Under the pieces are notes generated by a model. It was given only the letters and a program-made list of their open reading frames with translations. It ran no database searches and was not told where the DNA came from. A DNA stretch of 64,000 bases from a bacterium (GTDB lineage Bacteria > Chloroflexota > Anaerolineae > Caldilineales > Caldilineaceae), in assembly GCA_016124945.1 (NCBI GenBank), contig WGMT01000051.1, positions 19,628 to 83,627 of the forward strand, read 5' to 3'. The position numbers and the translations under genes are program-made. Numbering within the stretch: the stretch's first letter is position 1; the number at the start of each line of letters is the position of its first letter. This document shows, in pieces, positions 1-8,215 of this stretch.

Positions 1-243
1 GCGGCGCGGCAAATCCTCGACGCCCTCTGGATCGGCGGCGTCTGTGTCATGCTCGTTGCGCTCCTCGGCCTGGAGATGGGTGGCATTGTCCCCGTTTCTT
101 CGCGCTTCTGGCTCGAACTCGCCGCCTGGAGCAGCCTGCCCCTGGTTGGTGTTGTCCTTTTGCAGTTGGTTAGGGCAACGCGGAGCGATGCAGATGTTGA
201 CGTAGTAGAGACGATCACCCCCGCATCTATGATGACTGGGTGA
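1..243 (+). CDS. C-terminal part of a membrane protein, 5' end outside window
   Basis: An open frame runs from the first base to a TGA at 241-243, about 80 codons. It has hydrophobic stretches (VCVMLVALLGLEM and LPLVGVVLLQLV) separated by a polar segment, then a charged, acidic tail. An internal ATG at 49 exists, but the frame is open upstream of it, so I read this as the end of a longer protein. The two probable membrane helices and cytosol-like tail are all that can be seen. No family is recognised. Confidence 0.5.
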   Translation, partial: AARQILDALWIGGVCVMLVALLGLEMGGIVPVSSRFWLELAAWSSLPLVGVVLLQLVRATRSDADVDVVETITPASMMTG

Positions 244-300
244 TTCTGTTGGCAAACCCCTTCCGAATTTGCCTGTGTCACCGTTATGTTTTTCTCTGGC

Positions 301-1794
301 CTACGGTACCACATCGTCCAGCAGTTCTCTGTTGATGAGGATGGTCACCTCGTCAACGTTGAAGAACTGAAGTACGGTCTGGCGTAGTTGCGCCTTGAAG
401 CGCGGACCGTCGCAGACGCCGCCCAGTGAGACGTCGCCTACCAACGATACCGAGGCCGCGCCGTCGGTAAGTGACATTTCTTCGATGCTCAGATCCGAGC
501 GGTAAAGGGCGTTGTAGAGGCCGAAGCCGTTGTACATGCGGCTGTCGAGGCTGAGCAGCTCTTGCAGCGCCGAGCGGATGATACCCACCGTCGGCTCAAT
601 TTCTATTTCCACCGGCACCACACTATCGCCGCAGCCGATCTGCATGCCCGTGCGTCCGTTGTCTTCCAGCGCGATGAGATAGATATTGGTGCTGGTGTAG
701 ATTGCCGTTTCACTGCCTTCCGTTGCCGGCTCCGTCACCGTAAAGGGATTGGAAAGGATGTCGCCGCTACTCTCGGCGGGCGTGAGCGCAACGACCCACT
801 GTTCGCCCGGTTCGGCTAAGTCGGGAATCCGCACCGAACGGATCAACATGCCGTCGTCATCTGTCTCTGCCAATGCCAGGATGTTGTATTCTGCCTCTAG
901 TGGACCGGCGCCGATGTCGAAGATAGTGTTGGCAGGCAAGCCCGCTGCATTGAGATCTACCATCGTTCCCGGCGGGCCGCTTGTGGGCGAAATCGCTACA
1001 GACGACGGCAACGCCGGTTCCGTCGCCGGTGTGGGGGCAGGGGGATCATCATTGCCCACCACAATGAACTCAGCAGACGTGTCCCGAGCGCCATCCACCA
1101 CAGGCACGTAGGCAATGACGGTGTAGCGTTGGTTGGCCTGCGCATCGGCGGGGACGTTGAAGGTTGTCGTCGCCGCGCCCTGGATATCGGTGGTGACGGT
1201 CTGGCTGATTGTCGGCTCCGTTTCCGGTTCGCCCAACCCAACCAGCAGCACTGTCGTCGTGGGGTAGCCCGAAATTGTCACCTGAACCTGTGATCCGGGT
1301 AGGCCGGCTTCTGGTTGGATCACCACAGACGGGGCCAGTTCGCCGCCGCTCAACGGGATCAAGATTGTCTGGCCCACAATCAACACATTTGGGTTGACGA
1401 TGGCCGGATTGGCGGCCACAATGGCCTCAACGGTCGTGTTGTAATTTTGGGCGATGATGCTTAGCCAGTCGCCCGACTGCACCACATAGGTGATCGGCGC
1501 ATCAGGATCTTCCGTAGGCGGAATGGCAAGTACGCGCCCGATTTCTAGCTCGGTGACATCGGCGACCCCGGGATTGGCGGCAAGCAGTGCCTCTACCGAA
1601 ACGCCACAGCGCGCTGCAATTTCGTTGAGCGTGTCCCCTTCGACCACCACTTCGGTATCTCCACATGGGCTTTGTGCAAAGGCGGAGGGTGCGAACGCCG
1701 CCGTTGCCAGCCCAATCAGTGTCATCGTCACCGCTAGCATGGCCGCCAAAAGGACAAAAGATCGTGGTTGTTTCTGCGTATAGTCAGCTTTCAT
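301..1794 (-). CDS. Secreted protein with two LysM domains and a C-terminal GerMN-like domain
   Basis: A 497-residue exported protein, probably bound to the cell envelope. Residues 1-41 form a signal peptide (charged N-end, hydrophobic core, APSAFAQS cleavage region). Two LysM modules follow at about 48-92 and 101-148, each with the GDxL/GDW start and ANP pattern; LysM domains bind glycan chains such as peptidoglycan. Two beta-rich segments follow (from about 155 and 265). The last 130 residues resemble a GerMN (sporulation/germination) domain, a module also common in non-spore formers. An in-frame GTG at 1815 exists, but ATG 1794 is preferred: it follows GGAAAGAG and starts directly at the signal peptide. 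Role in wall binding is inferred. Confidence 0.82.
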   Translation of the reverse strand: MKADYTQKQPRSFVLLAAMLAVTMTLIGLATAAFAPSAFAQSPCGDTEVVVEGDTLNEIAARCGVSVEALLAANPGVADVTELEIGRVLAIPPTEDPDAPITYVVQSGDWLSIIAQNYNTTVEAIVAANPAIVNPNVLIVGQTILIPLSGGELAPSVVIQPEAGLPGSQVQVTISGYPTTTVLLVGLGEPETEPTISQTVTTDIQGAATTTFNVPADAQANQRYTVIAYVPVVDGARDTSAEFIVVGNDDPPAPTPATEPALPSSVAISPTSGPPGTMVDLNAAGLPANTIFDIGAGPLEAEYNILALAETDDDGMLIRSVRIPDLAEPGEQWVVALTPAESSGDILSNPFTVTEPATEGSETAIYTSTNIYLIALEDNGRTGMQIGCGDSVVPVEIEIEPTVGIIRSALQELLSLDSRMYNGFGLYNALYRSDLSIEEMSLTDGAASVSLVGDVSLGGVCDGPRFKAQLRQTVLQFFNVDEVTILINRELLDDVVP

Positions 1795-2119
1795 GTCTGC
1801 TCTCTTTCCGTTCACAGGGTAATTGCCGGAAATCCAGTACGTTGCACTTGTGCCCCACCAACGCCTTCACCTGTGCGCAGTGGCTTGTCTGAGTTAGTAG
1901 ATCCTTCCTAGCCTAACCATAAGCCCGCCACAAAGCCATAGACATCGACACAAAATCGGGATACAGAAGGGGCACCGGCACGCGAAAGTAGCTCGACTTA
2001 AGCGGCTTTGTAATGATATTCCTTGCGCAAAAGTGAGAAATCGCTTACATTTCTCCCACTCAATTGCAGAGTTGAAAAAAGATCGCCCTATTGCCTATTC
2101 TTTGTCTATTGGAGATAAC
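1795..2119. promoter_or_regulatory. Divergent intergenic region with a short dyad
   Basis: This 325-bp gap separates the divergent LysM and halogenase-like genes and must hold both promoters, but I could not find a convincing -35/-10 pair. A 7-bp dyad, GAGAAAT at 2035-2041 and ATTTCTC at 2049-2055, lies 65 bp before the preferred halogenase start and could be an operator. The GGAG at 2111-2114 sets the downstream start. Confidence 0.3.
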
Positions 2120-3820
2120 ATGCCCACCCAATCGCATTACGACATTGCTGTCATCGGTTCGGGGATCACCGGCTCGACGCTGGCTGCCATACTGGCGCGG
2201 CAAGGACTGCGTGTCATCGTCTTTGAGGCGGGGCAGCATCCAAAATTTGCCATCGGCGAGTCCATGATCCTGGAGACGTCGGAGACGATGCGCGCCGTGG
2301 CTCACTTTTTCGATATCCCTGAGCTGGCTTTCTACAGTTCGGAAAACTACTTCGACTTCATCGGCACATCACACGGCGTCAAACGTCATTTCAGTTACCT
2401 GCACCATACCCCCGGCGAAGAACAGCGCATCGAACACAGCCTACAGGCTGTCATTCCCAAAGAGCCACACGGGCACGAACTGCACCTCTTCCGCCAGGAC
2501 TGTGATGCCTACCTGAACTCAATGGCGATCCACTATGGCGCAGAAGTCTGGCAGAACACCCGTGTCCAAGATGTCCAAATCGATGCGGAGCGTGTCACTG
2601 TCACTACGCACGACGGCAAAACCATCACCGCCGACTTTATTGTAGACGCCGGTGGCTTCCGCTCGCCTCTGGCCGACAAGTTCGGTCTGCGCGATTTCGA
2701 TTTGCAGGCTCACTCGCGCACTATCTTCACCCACATGATCGACGTACCCTGCTTTCACGAAGTGGGCGCATCGCAAAAGGACTATCACCTGCCCTTCCGT
2801 GTCTCCGAAGGCACACTGCACCATGTCTTCAAAGGTGGATGGCTCTGGATCATCCCCTTCAACAACCACAAACGATCCACCAATCCGCTGTGTAGCGTCG
2901 GTCTGCAACTCGATCCCCGTCTTTACCCCGTGCGCGAAGATCTGACGCCGGAGCAAGAGTTCTACAACTTCATCGCCCAGTTCCCCAGCATGTTGGCGCA
3001 GTTGAAAGACGCCAAAGCCGTGCGCAATTGGACACGCACCGGACGCATCCAATACTCATCCACGCGCGCCGTTGGGGATCGATTCGCTCTGCTCGGCCAT
3101 GCTGCCGGCTTCATCGATCCGCTCTACTCGAAGGGGCTTTACACCTCGTTCATGAGCGTCGGCTTGCTGGCACATCTGCTCCTCGACGCCCACGCCGCCC
3201 AAGACTACAGCGCAGTGCGCTTCGAACCACTCGAAAAACTGACTCTCTCGTATGTGCACACGGCAGACCGTCTCACAGCCAACTCGTACAAATCTTGGGG
3301 AAATTACAAACTTTGGTCGGTCTACTCAGTTGTGTGGATGTTAGGGGCCTACCTGGAGTTGGTGAAGCTGATGAGCCTGCGCAACGAGTCTGTGGACCGG
3401 CGCGCCTACTTTGAGGGTGCAAGCCACTTGAAGTTGGCCGGCGGTGGTTTTTCTGAATTCGAGGAACTCTCCGACCGCATCGACCGCATCGTCGAAGAAG
3501 TGAATATTGACGACGATACGGCCGTCGATGCCGCCGTGACGCGTATCCGCGCCCTCTACGACACCGTGGATTGGATCCCCGATGCCTTTGTGCAAGTGCT
3601 CAAAGGCAAGAATCACCTGCCTGCCAACAAATTCCGTGTCAGCCTCTTCGATCGCGAAGACGGCTTCCTCGGTCATGGTGCTTTCCGCCAACACTTCTTC
3701 GGTGATCACAGCATGACCAAAGTGGCGAAACAATTCGTGGTGGAAAAGGTGAAATATTCAACGTTGGGCTTGAAGACGGCGCGGAAATTGGGGGACTGGG
3801 GATTAGGGACTGGGGATTAG
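2120..3820 (+). CDS. Flavin-dependent halogenase-like FAD oxidoreductase
   Basis: A 566-residue cytosolic flavoprotein of the tryptophan-halogenase-like family. The FAD-binding Rossmann motif VIGSGITG is at residues 11-18, with the acidic end of strand 2 at VFEAG and the family's GES motif (IGESM) shortly after. WLWIIP at about 241-246 matches the WxWxIP block typical of flavin-dependent halogenases, and a second FAD-contact region (GDRFALLGHAAGFIDP) follows. ATG 2120 is chosen over an in-frame codon at 2033 because GGAG precedes it at 5-bp spacing and the FAD motif begins at once. Whether it chlorinates or only oxidises its substrate cannot be told. No flavin reductase partner is adjacent. 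The last ten residues are encoded by a 7-bp repeat array, and the stop overlaps the convergent TetR stop. Confidence 0.75.
   Translation: MPTQSHYDIAVIGSGITGSTLAAILARQGLRVIVFEAGQHPKFAIGESMILETSETMRAVAHFFDIPELAFYSSENYFDFIGTSHGVKRHFSYLHHTPGEEQRIEHSLQAVIPKEPHGHELHLFRQDCDAYLNSMAIHYGAEVWQNTRVQDVQIDAERVTVTTHDGKTITADFIVDAGGFRSPLADKFGLRDFDLQAHSRTIFTHMIDVPCFHEVGASQKDYHLPFRVSEGTLHHVFKGGWLWIIPFNNHKRSTNPLCSVGLQLDPRLYPVREDLTPEQEFYNFIAQFPSMLAQLKDAKAVRNWTRTGRIQYSSTRAVGDRFALLGHAAGFIDPLYSKGLYTSFMSVGLLAHLLLDAHAAQDYSAVRFEPLEKLTLSYVHTADRLTANSYKSWGNYKLWSVYSVVWMLGAYLELVKLMSLRNESVDRRAYFEGASHLKLAGGGFSEFEELSDRIDRIVEEVNIDDDTAVDAAVTRIRALYDTVDWIPDAFVQVLKGKNHLPANKFRVSLFDREDGFLGHGAFRQHFFGDHSMTKVAKQFVVEKVKYSTLGLKTARKLGDWGLGTGD
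3791..3818 (+). repeat. Tandem 7-bp array inside the halogenase 3' end
   Basis: Four consecutive heptamers read GGGGACT, GGGGATT, AGGGACT, GGGGATT. They encode the last residues of the halogenase-like protein and supply its TAG stop at the junction. No inverted partner arm was found. Confidence 0.8.
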
Positions 3821-4392
3821 GCACTTTCGCTCGTTTGGCCGTCTATCTCTTTCGTCATCTTCTCTCCTACCCAGGCCAGTGCTGTAGCCAAATCTGTGCG
3901 GCGGTTGTCGAGGAGCCGCTGGAAGAGGACCCCGTTGATCTGGAAATAGAGTGCCTGGGCCGCGGCAGGGGTGACGCCGAGAAACGCCGCGATGGCGGAA
4001 ACGTAGTTATCGACCGCTGTGTACATCTGTGCAGCGCCTGCGTCGTTTTCGCGTAGCCTGGCGTACTCGGTGAGGATCAGCAAGTCTTGTAGGTAACGTT
4101 CTTCGTTGGCCTGGATAAAGCCAACGAAGAACGCGTACTTCTCTGCAAATGACGACTGAACGAACGGCTGCGCGTCTAGCTCGGCAACGGTAACCTCAAC
4201 CACCGCATCGACGACATCCTGGAAAAGCGCCTCTTTGCTTGGGTAGTAATAGTAGAGTGCACTCTTTGAAATCCCGAGCGCTCCAGCCAACTCGCGCATG
4301 CCCAAACCACCGTAACCATGCGTCACAAACAACTGCACCGCCGTTTCGATAATCGTGCGACGGTAGACGTCGTGATCGACGATCTTAGGCAT
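3817..4392 (-). CDS. TetR family transcriptional regulator
   Basis: A 191-residue regulator. Residues 10-55 form a TetR-type helix-turn-helix (TAVQLFVTHGYGGLG, then ALGISKSALYYYYPSKE, the classic recognition-helix signature). The remainder is an alpha-helical ligand-binding domain with no recognisable ligand. The preferred ATG at 4392 overlaps the last 8 bp of the upstream membrane protein gene, which suggests translational coupling; a longer frame to 4569 would run inside that gene. The TetR stop also overlaps the halogenase stop from the opposite strand. The dyad at 4988-5033 upstream of the pair is a likely autoregulatory site. Ligand and target range are unknown. Confidence 0.88.
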   Translation of the reverse strand: MPKIVDHDVYRRTIIETAVQLFVTHGYGGLGMRELAGALGISKSALYYYYPSKEALFQDVVDAVVEVTVAELDAQPFVQSSFAEKYAFFVGFIQANEERYLQDLLILTEYARLRENDAGAAQMYTAVDNYVSAIAAFLGVTPAAAQALYFQINGVLFQRLLDNRRTDLATALAWVGEKMTKEIDGQTSESA

Positions 4393-4987
4393 GTCGCGCT
4401 GCTCCCACCGCTGTCTGTGAAACTTCCTGCGTCTCCGACCGGGTGTCATAGTGATCCACGGCAAAGGCCAGGATGAGCTTGGCAAAGTAAGCAGGCGCAA
4501 ACCACTGTAGCAACACCGACGTCGGCAACAAGTAGATCGCCCCGAAAACCCCCACCGCAAAGAAGGCAAACGCCAACGGTCGTTGCGCCTGCGCAGACGG
4601 CATGAACAACAATGTAAATGTTGTTGCCATCATGTAGAGGTAGACACCCCAGAAGAAGGCCCAATTGCTTGGATCGAGGAAGAGCATTGCCAGTAACGGA
4701 TGTACAAAGTGCACGACAATGAAGAGCAGCCGTACCCACAGAGCGCGCCGACGATACCAGACGTTCGTCGACTGTGTGGCGTTAGCGACGATCCCACTCA
4801 CCACATCCAACGTCACCAGGAAAAGCACCCCCATTTGCCAAAATGACAGAGTAATCCCCGCCGTCAGCCCATACCCAACCAAAAAGAGCCCGGCCAGCAC
4901 ACCCGCAGCATAGGTCAACGCCATTTCAAACGGTTGTGGATTGTCTCCATGCACAGGCGCTTCCAGTTGTTTCATCCATGCAGACAT
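4385..4987 (-). CDS. Multi-pass membrane protein cotranscribed with tetR
   Basis: A 200-residue protein with about six hydrophobic segments (for example GVLAGLFLVGYGLTAGI, MGVLFLVTLDVVSGIV, LLFIVVHFVHPLLAMLF). I do not recognise a family. It starts at ATG 4987 after GGAG and overlaps the TetR start by 8 bp, so the two are one operon. A membrane protein under a linked TetR repressor often handles a small lipophilic ligand, but nothing in the sequence proves transport. The halogenase-like gene next door is convergent, so shared pathway membership is only possible. Confidence 0.7.
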   Translation of the reverse strand: MSAWMKQLEAPVHGDNPQPFEMALTYAAGVLAGLFLVGYGLTAGITLSFWQMGVLFLVTLDVVSGIVANATQSTNVWYRRRALWVRLLFIVVHFVHPLLAMLFLDPSNWAFFWGVYLYMMATTFTLLFMPSAQAQRPLAFAFFAVGVFGAIYLLPTSVLLQWFAPAYFAKLILAFAVDHYDTRSETQEVSQTAVGAARHA

Positions 4988-5033
4988 TGTATGCTCCTTA
5001 TTTCGACCAAGTGGACGATATAAAGAGCATACA
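4988..5033 (-). promoter_or_regulatory. Nested palindromic operator before the membrane protein/tetR operon
   Basis: Perfect 9-bp outer arms, TGTATGCTC (4988-4996) and GAGCATACA (5025-5033), surround an imperfect inner palindrome TCGACCAAGTGGACGA (5003-5018). Both dyads share the centre 5010.5. The site abuts the start codon at 4987 and covers the ribosome binding site, so repressor binding or mRNA folding could block expression. Assignment to the linked TetR protein is inference. Confidence 0.6.
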
Positions 5034-5075
5034 CCCGACCTGTGACGATGTCAACGCTTTCGGCAACTCAATCTC

Positions 5076-5942
5076 TTAATCCTCCAATCTCTCATTTGCC
5101 CGCAACATCAGCAACGTGGAAAGGGTCACCCAACCGCGCCACTCTAGTTCGCAGCTTGGGCTAAGCGGCGCCCAGGGGATCGTCCAGCCGCCGTCTTCGT
5201 GCTGTGCGGCGAGGACGGCTTCGAGGTTGGCTTCGATCTGGGCGTCGGTGAAGTAGCGGCGCAGCGGATGATCGGGCGTGGGCGCCCAATCCAACGGTTT
5301 GCGCACGTAGCCTACGTCTTCGGCGGCGGCGACATGACCGGCGGCCACAAGGATCGACATGATCCGCTCTAATTCGACATCGGCACGTCCTCGATCTGGC
5401 GTATGGAAGAGGAAGGTGAGCACAGTCGCCGCTTCGTGTACTTCTAGGGTCTGAAGTTGGGCAATGTGCGCCCAACAGAAATCGGTGGCCGGAGCAAGCC
5501 AGGCATGGTCTACGCTGTGTTTGTGAAGCAGACCGGCAATCGCCGCCGTCGGGTTGAGTGAGGCAGGCGGATTGTCGTCTGTGTTCCACCACGGCGCACG
5601 TGGATAGGCGCGCACTGTGGGGAGTACAAAAGACACACCATCTTCCGCTGTTGTGATCGTAACGAGATAGTCACAGGCGCGGCGCACTATGTCATCGTCC
5701 CAGACGGTGACGTCGAGGATCTCCAGCGCATGTTGCACAGGGATCGGCTGGCTGTCGGGGCAGCGAATGTCCGGCTCTAGCGCATTGCCGAAGCCGCCGT
5801 CGGCGTTCTGGTAGGCGCGCAGTGCGGTGATAACGGCATCAGGCGAACCGTCCTTGAAGTGGAAGGCGAAACGGTGACGATCCAATGTCCGCGCATTCTT
5901 CCAGATGAACTCCTCGGCACGTGCAAACGTAGAAGCGTTCAT
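5076..5942 (-). CDS. Prenyltransferase/squalene-cyclase fold protein
   Basis: A 288-residue protein with QW-type motifs of the alpha/alpha toroid seen in terpene cyclases and protein prenyltransferases: YQNADGGFGNALEPD near residue 43 and AAQHEDGGWTIPW near residue 255. It is much shorter than a full squalene-hopene cyclase (about 630 residues), and I see no DXDD catalytic motif, so cyclase activity is not supported. The start at 5942 follows AAAGGA and removes an implausible 30-residue extension. No signal peptide is present. A strong promoter with an overlapping palindrome lies 60-90 bp upstream. The function remains unassigned. Confidence 0.7.
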   Translation of the reverse strand: MNASTFARAEEFIWKNARTLDRHRFAFHFKDGSPDAVITALRAYQNADGGFGNALEPDIRCPDSQPIPVQHALEILDVTVWDDDIVRRACDYLVTITTAEDGVSFVLPTVRAYPRAPWWNTDDNPPASLNPTAAIAGLLHKHSVDHAWLAPATDFCWAHIAQLQTLEVHEAATVLTFLFHTPDRGRADVELERIMSILVAAGHVAAAEDVGYVRKPLDWAPTPDHPLRRYFTDAQIEANLEAVLAAQHEDGGWTIPWAPLSPSCELEWRGWVTLSTLLMLRANERLED

Positions 5943-6000
5943 AGCAGGTCCTTTGGTGGGTGAGGGTGGAGAAGGTAGGCAGTGAGGATCTTGTGCTGAA

Positions 6001-6032
6001 ATTGTAGCACGTTTGTTCTTTGTTGACAACAA
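6001..6032 (-). promoter_or_regulatory. Sigma-70-type promoter with palindrome on the -35 element
   Basis: On the minus strand TTGTCA (6029-6024) and TACAAT (6006-6001) are separated by exactly 17 bp, facing the gene that starts at 5942. The -35 lies within a perfect palindrome of TTGTTG and CAACAA around one base (6020-6032), so a dimeric regulator may compete with polymerase here. Confidence 0.65.
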
Positions 6033-6275
6033 AATCCGCTTAACCGTCGCTTTCCAGCCCCAAGGATAGAGAACGATGAGAATCCGATTAGATCCTCGAT
6101 AGACGACGGTTAGCCGCCCCTATGTATGCTGTGCAACAGCCCAGCCCACCAATCGAATCGAATCGTTAGCGCCGAAGGCATACGCCGTAGCCGATCACGA
6201 ATCGGTCTGCTGTACAGGCTGGGCAGGTTCTATCGGTCATTGCAAATGACGTAAGGCATTCCAAGGAGGCCAACC
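6033..6275. other. Intergenic region without a recognised gene
   Basis: Short dyads are present, GCCCAGCC at 6139-6146 with GGCTGGGC at 6217-6224, and CCGAT...ATCGG near 6191-6205. They form a loose hairpin before the glycosidase-like gene. No open frame with a ribosome binding site was seen, and no clear promoter for the downstream gene. Confidence 0.3.
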
Positions 6276-8138
6276 ATGATCAGTGTACACAGCTTGAGCA
6301 GCATCCACCCGCAGGAAACCGCGCAACTCATGCAACCGAGTGTCGCCACAATGGCACAGTCCGCTGCCGCAATGGCACTGCGCGTACAACCAGGTGTCAA
6401 CATCGATCCCAAAAACCCTTGGCAGGGAAACCCCAATCCTGCACACTTGCTCGATGCGGGGGTACGTTGGGTGCGCTTTGTGTTTAAGAACAAAGCCGAC
6501 GAGGAGTTGGAAAACGATTTTAACTTCTTTGAGACAGTGGTCGATCAACTCCGTCAGGTGGGCATTGACGTGTTGATGGTGATCAACAACGAGTCCTGCC
6601 CAGGGCGGCCAACCTGGCATGAGCACAATCGCGATCGTGCGGCATGGCAGCGTCTCAGCGTCTGGCAACCCTATCTCGACAAGTTTACTGCACGCTGTCG
6701 CACAATTGCCGCCCGTTTCGAGGGACGGGTGGCCGTTTTCCAGATCTGGAATGAACCGGACCATCCGCCAATGGATGGCTACGATCCAACCGCGGATCCG
6801 CAGATCTACGGGCCAATGCTACGCATGGCATACCAGGCGATCAAAGGTGTCTCTGATGTGACGGTGATCACGGCGGGGTTTGTATCGGGGAATCCAGATT
6901 GGCCGCGCGAGGTGATCGCTGCGTCCGGCGGCGTCCTCTATGCCGACGCCATCGCCGTCCATCCGTATGTAAAGCGTCCTCATCCTGAAGATCACCCCAA
7001 GTGGGGCAACACCGGCGTGCAGTATGAGCTACTGCAACAATACCTTTCCCGCTACGCCAAGCCGATTTGGGTGACGGAATTGGGGACGCACAATGCTGAT
7101 CCTGAAGTGCAGGGGAACTTTCCGCGCCGCGCCTTCGAGGCGATTAACGAAACCTTGCGCCGCAACGTACCCGTGGCGTTCTGGTTCTGTTGGAGTAACG
7201 GCATGGTCAAGCCCCACGGCATGGTCCAGGAAAACGGCGCACCGACGCACAGTTATGTGTCTTTTCAGGCGTACGCAAAACAGGCTGCTGCTGCGCCGGT
7301 AGGCACAGCATTGCCCGCGACTGGGATGGCTGCCATGGCGTCACCGGCCGCGTTAGAGGGATCGTCACTTACGGCGACGGTGATGTGGGGTGCGGCTGCC
7401 GGCAACAGTGCTGCCAATGGCAACGTCGCTCGCTACAGCGGCTGGTCGGGTACGCAAGATGATGGACAAGCCCAGGTGCCACCGTCGGCCGATGCCGGCA
7501 TCAATCAGGCGGACCTGATGGCCTTCGGCGCGCAAGTCCGCCGAGCGCAGGTGACGCCAGGTACCCTCTACTGGAAAATAGTCGAAGCTCGTCATGCCAG
7601 CCCCAACACCGAGTTCGGTGGTGATCAGCATGTCTACGTCGAAGCGGTAGACGAAAATGGCCACAAGTTGCGGCAGATCACCATGCAGGTGATCGAGAAC
7701 GGTGTCGTCAAACACAAGACACTTGACAAGCACACGAACCAGCCCGGTGCAGATTGGCCGATCTGGCAGGGAAGCCGGGTCTCCGTCTCGATGACGGATC
7801 TCCCCTCTGACGAAGTACAGGGGTTGCACACCAACCATCCTGCCTACAAAGGCGGCGATTTTCACCATCATGCGTGGTATGTCGTCTTCCAAAAGACGGT
7901 GGCGGGGGGCTCGGTAGCGCAGCCTTCGACATCGACGGACGAGATTCGGCGGCAACTCTGGTCGCAACTTGCGCAGACGCCTTTCCAAGAAGACGGACTG
8001 GTAGAGCACGCCCGCCGGCACGACCTGGGTGCGCCGGTCACCCCACGGCAGACGATTGGCGCTATCGTAGCGCAGGGGTTTGCACGGGGCATCGTCATCA
8101 TTCAGGCAGACGGGGTTATCGAACATATCAGTTGGTAA
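6276..8138 (+). CDS. Clan A glycoside hydrolase-like protein with long C-terminal region
   Basis: A 620-residue protein whose residues about 38-340 look like a (beta/alpha)8 glycosidase. WNEPD places a candidate acid/base glutamate at E160, and PIWVTELG a candidate nucleophile at E268, the paired arrangement of clan GH-A enzymes such as GH5, GH39 or GH53. The substrate cannot be read from the sequence. Residues 345-410 are Ala/Gly-rich linker; 410-560 look beta-rich; the last 60 are helical with a short hydrophobic end. No signal peptide is visible, which is odd for a polysaccharide hydrolase. The start follows AAGGAGG at good spacing. The S41 peptidase gene follows in the same direction. Confidence 0.72.
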   Translation: MISVHSLSSIHPQETAQLMQPSVATMAQSAAAMALRVQPGVNIDPKNPWQGNPNPAHLLDAGVRWVRFVFKNKADEELENDFNFFETVVDQLRQVGIDVLMVINNESCPGRPTWHEHNRDRAAWQRLSVWQPYLDKFTARCRTIAARFEGRVAVFQIWNEPDHPPMDGYDPTADPQIYGPMLRMAYQAIKGVSDVTVITAGFVSGNPDWPREVIAASGGVLYADAIAVHPYVKRPHPEDHPKWGNTGVQYELLQQYLSRYAKPIWVTELGTHNADPEVQGNFPRRAFEAINETLRRNVPVAFWFCWSNGMVKPHGMVQENGAPTHSYVSFQAYAKQAAAAPVGTALPATGMAAMASPAALEGSSLTATVMWGAAAGNSAANGNVARYSGWSGTQDDGQAQVPPSADAGINQADLMAFGAQVRRAQVTPGTLYWKIVEARHASPNTEFGGDQHVYVEAVDENGHKLRQITMQVIENGVVKHKTLDKHTNQPGADWPIWQGSRVSVSMTDLPSDEVQGLHTNHPAYKGGDFHHHAWYVVFQKTVAGGSVAQPSTSTDEIRRQLWSQLAQTPFQEDGLVEHARRHDLGAPVTPRQTIGAIVAQGFARGIVIIQADGVIEHISW

Positions 8139-8147
8139 TTTCTGGTG

Positions 8148-8180
8148 TACCTATACAGGTGCGTCGCACCTGTATAGGTA
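8148..8180. repeat. Perfect 33-bp palindrome between two genes
   Basis: A 16-bp arm (8148-8163) is repeated in exact inverted form at 8165-8180 with a single base between. No T-run follows, so it is not a standard intrinsic terminator. It may be an operator, an mRNA processing hairpin or a cruciform site. Confidence 0.8.
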
Positions 8181-8215
8181 CTTTCGAGTGTTAACATCTA
8201 GATAAGGAGAGATCT

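Noticed and set aside
5076..5942. Squalene-hopene cyclase
   Set aside because: The protein is less than half the length of that family and no DXDD motif is present; only the fold is supported.
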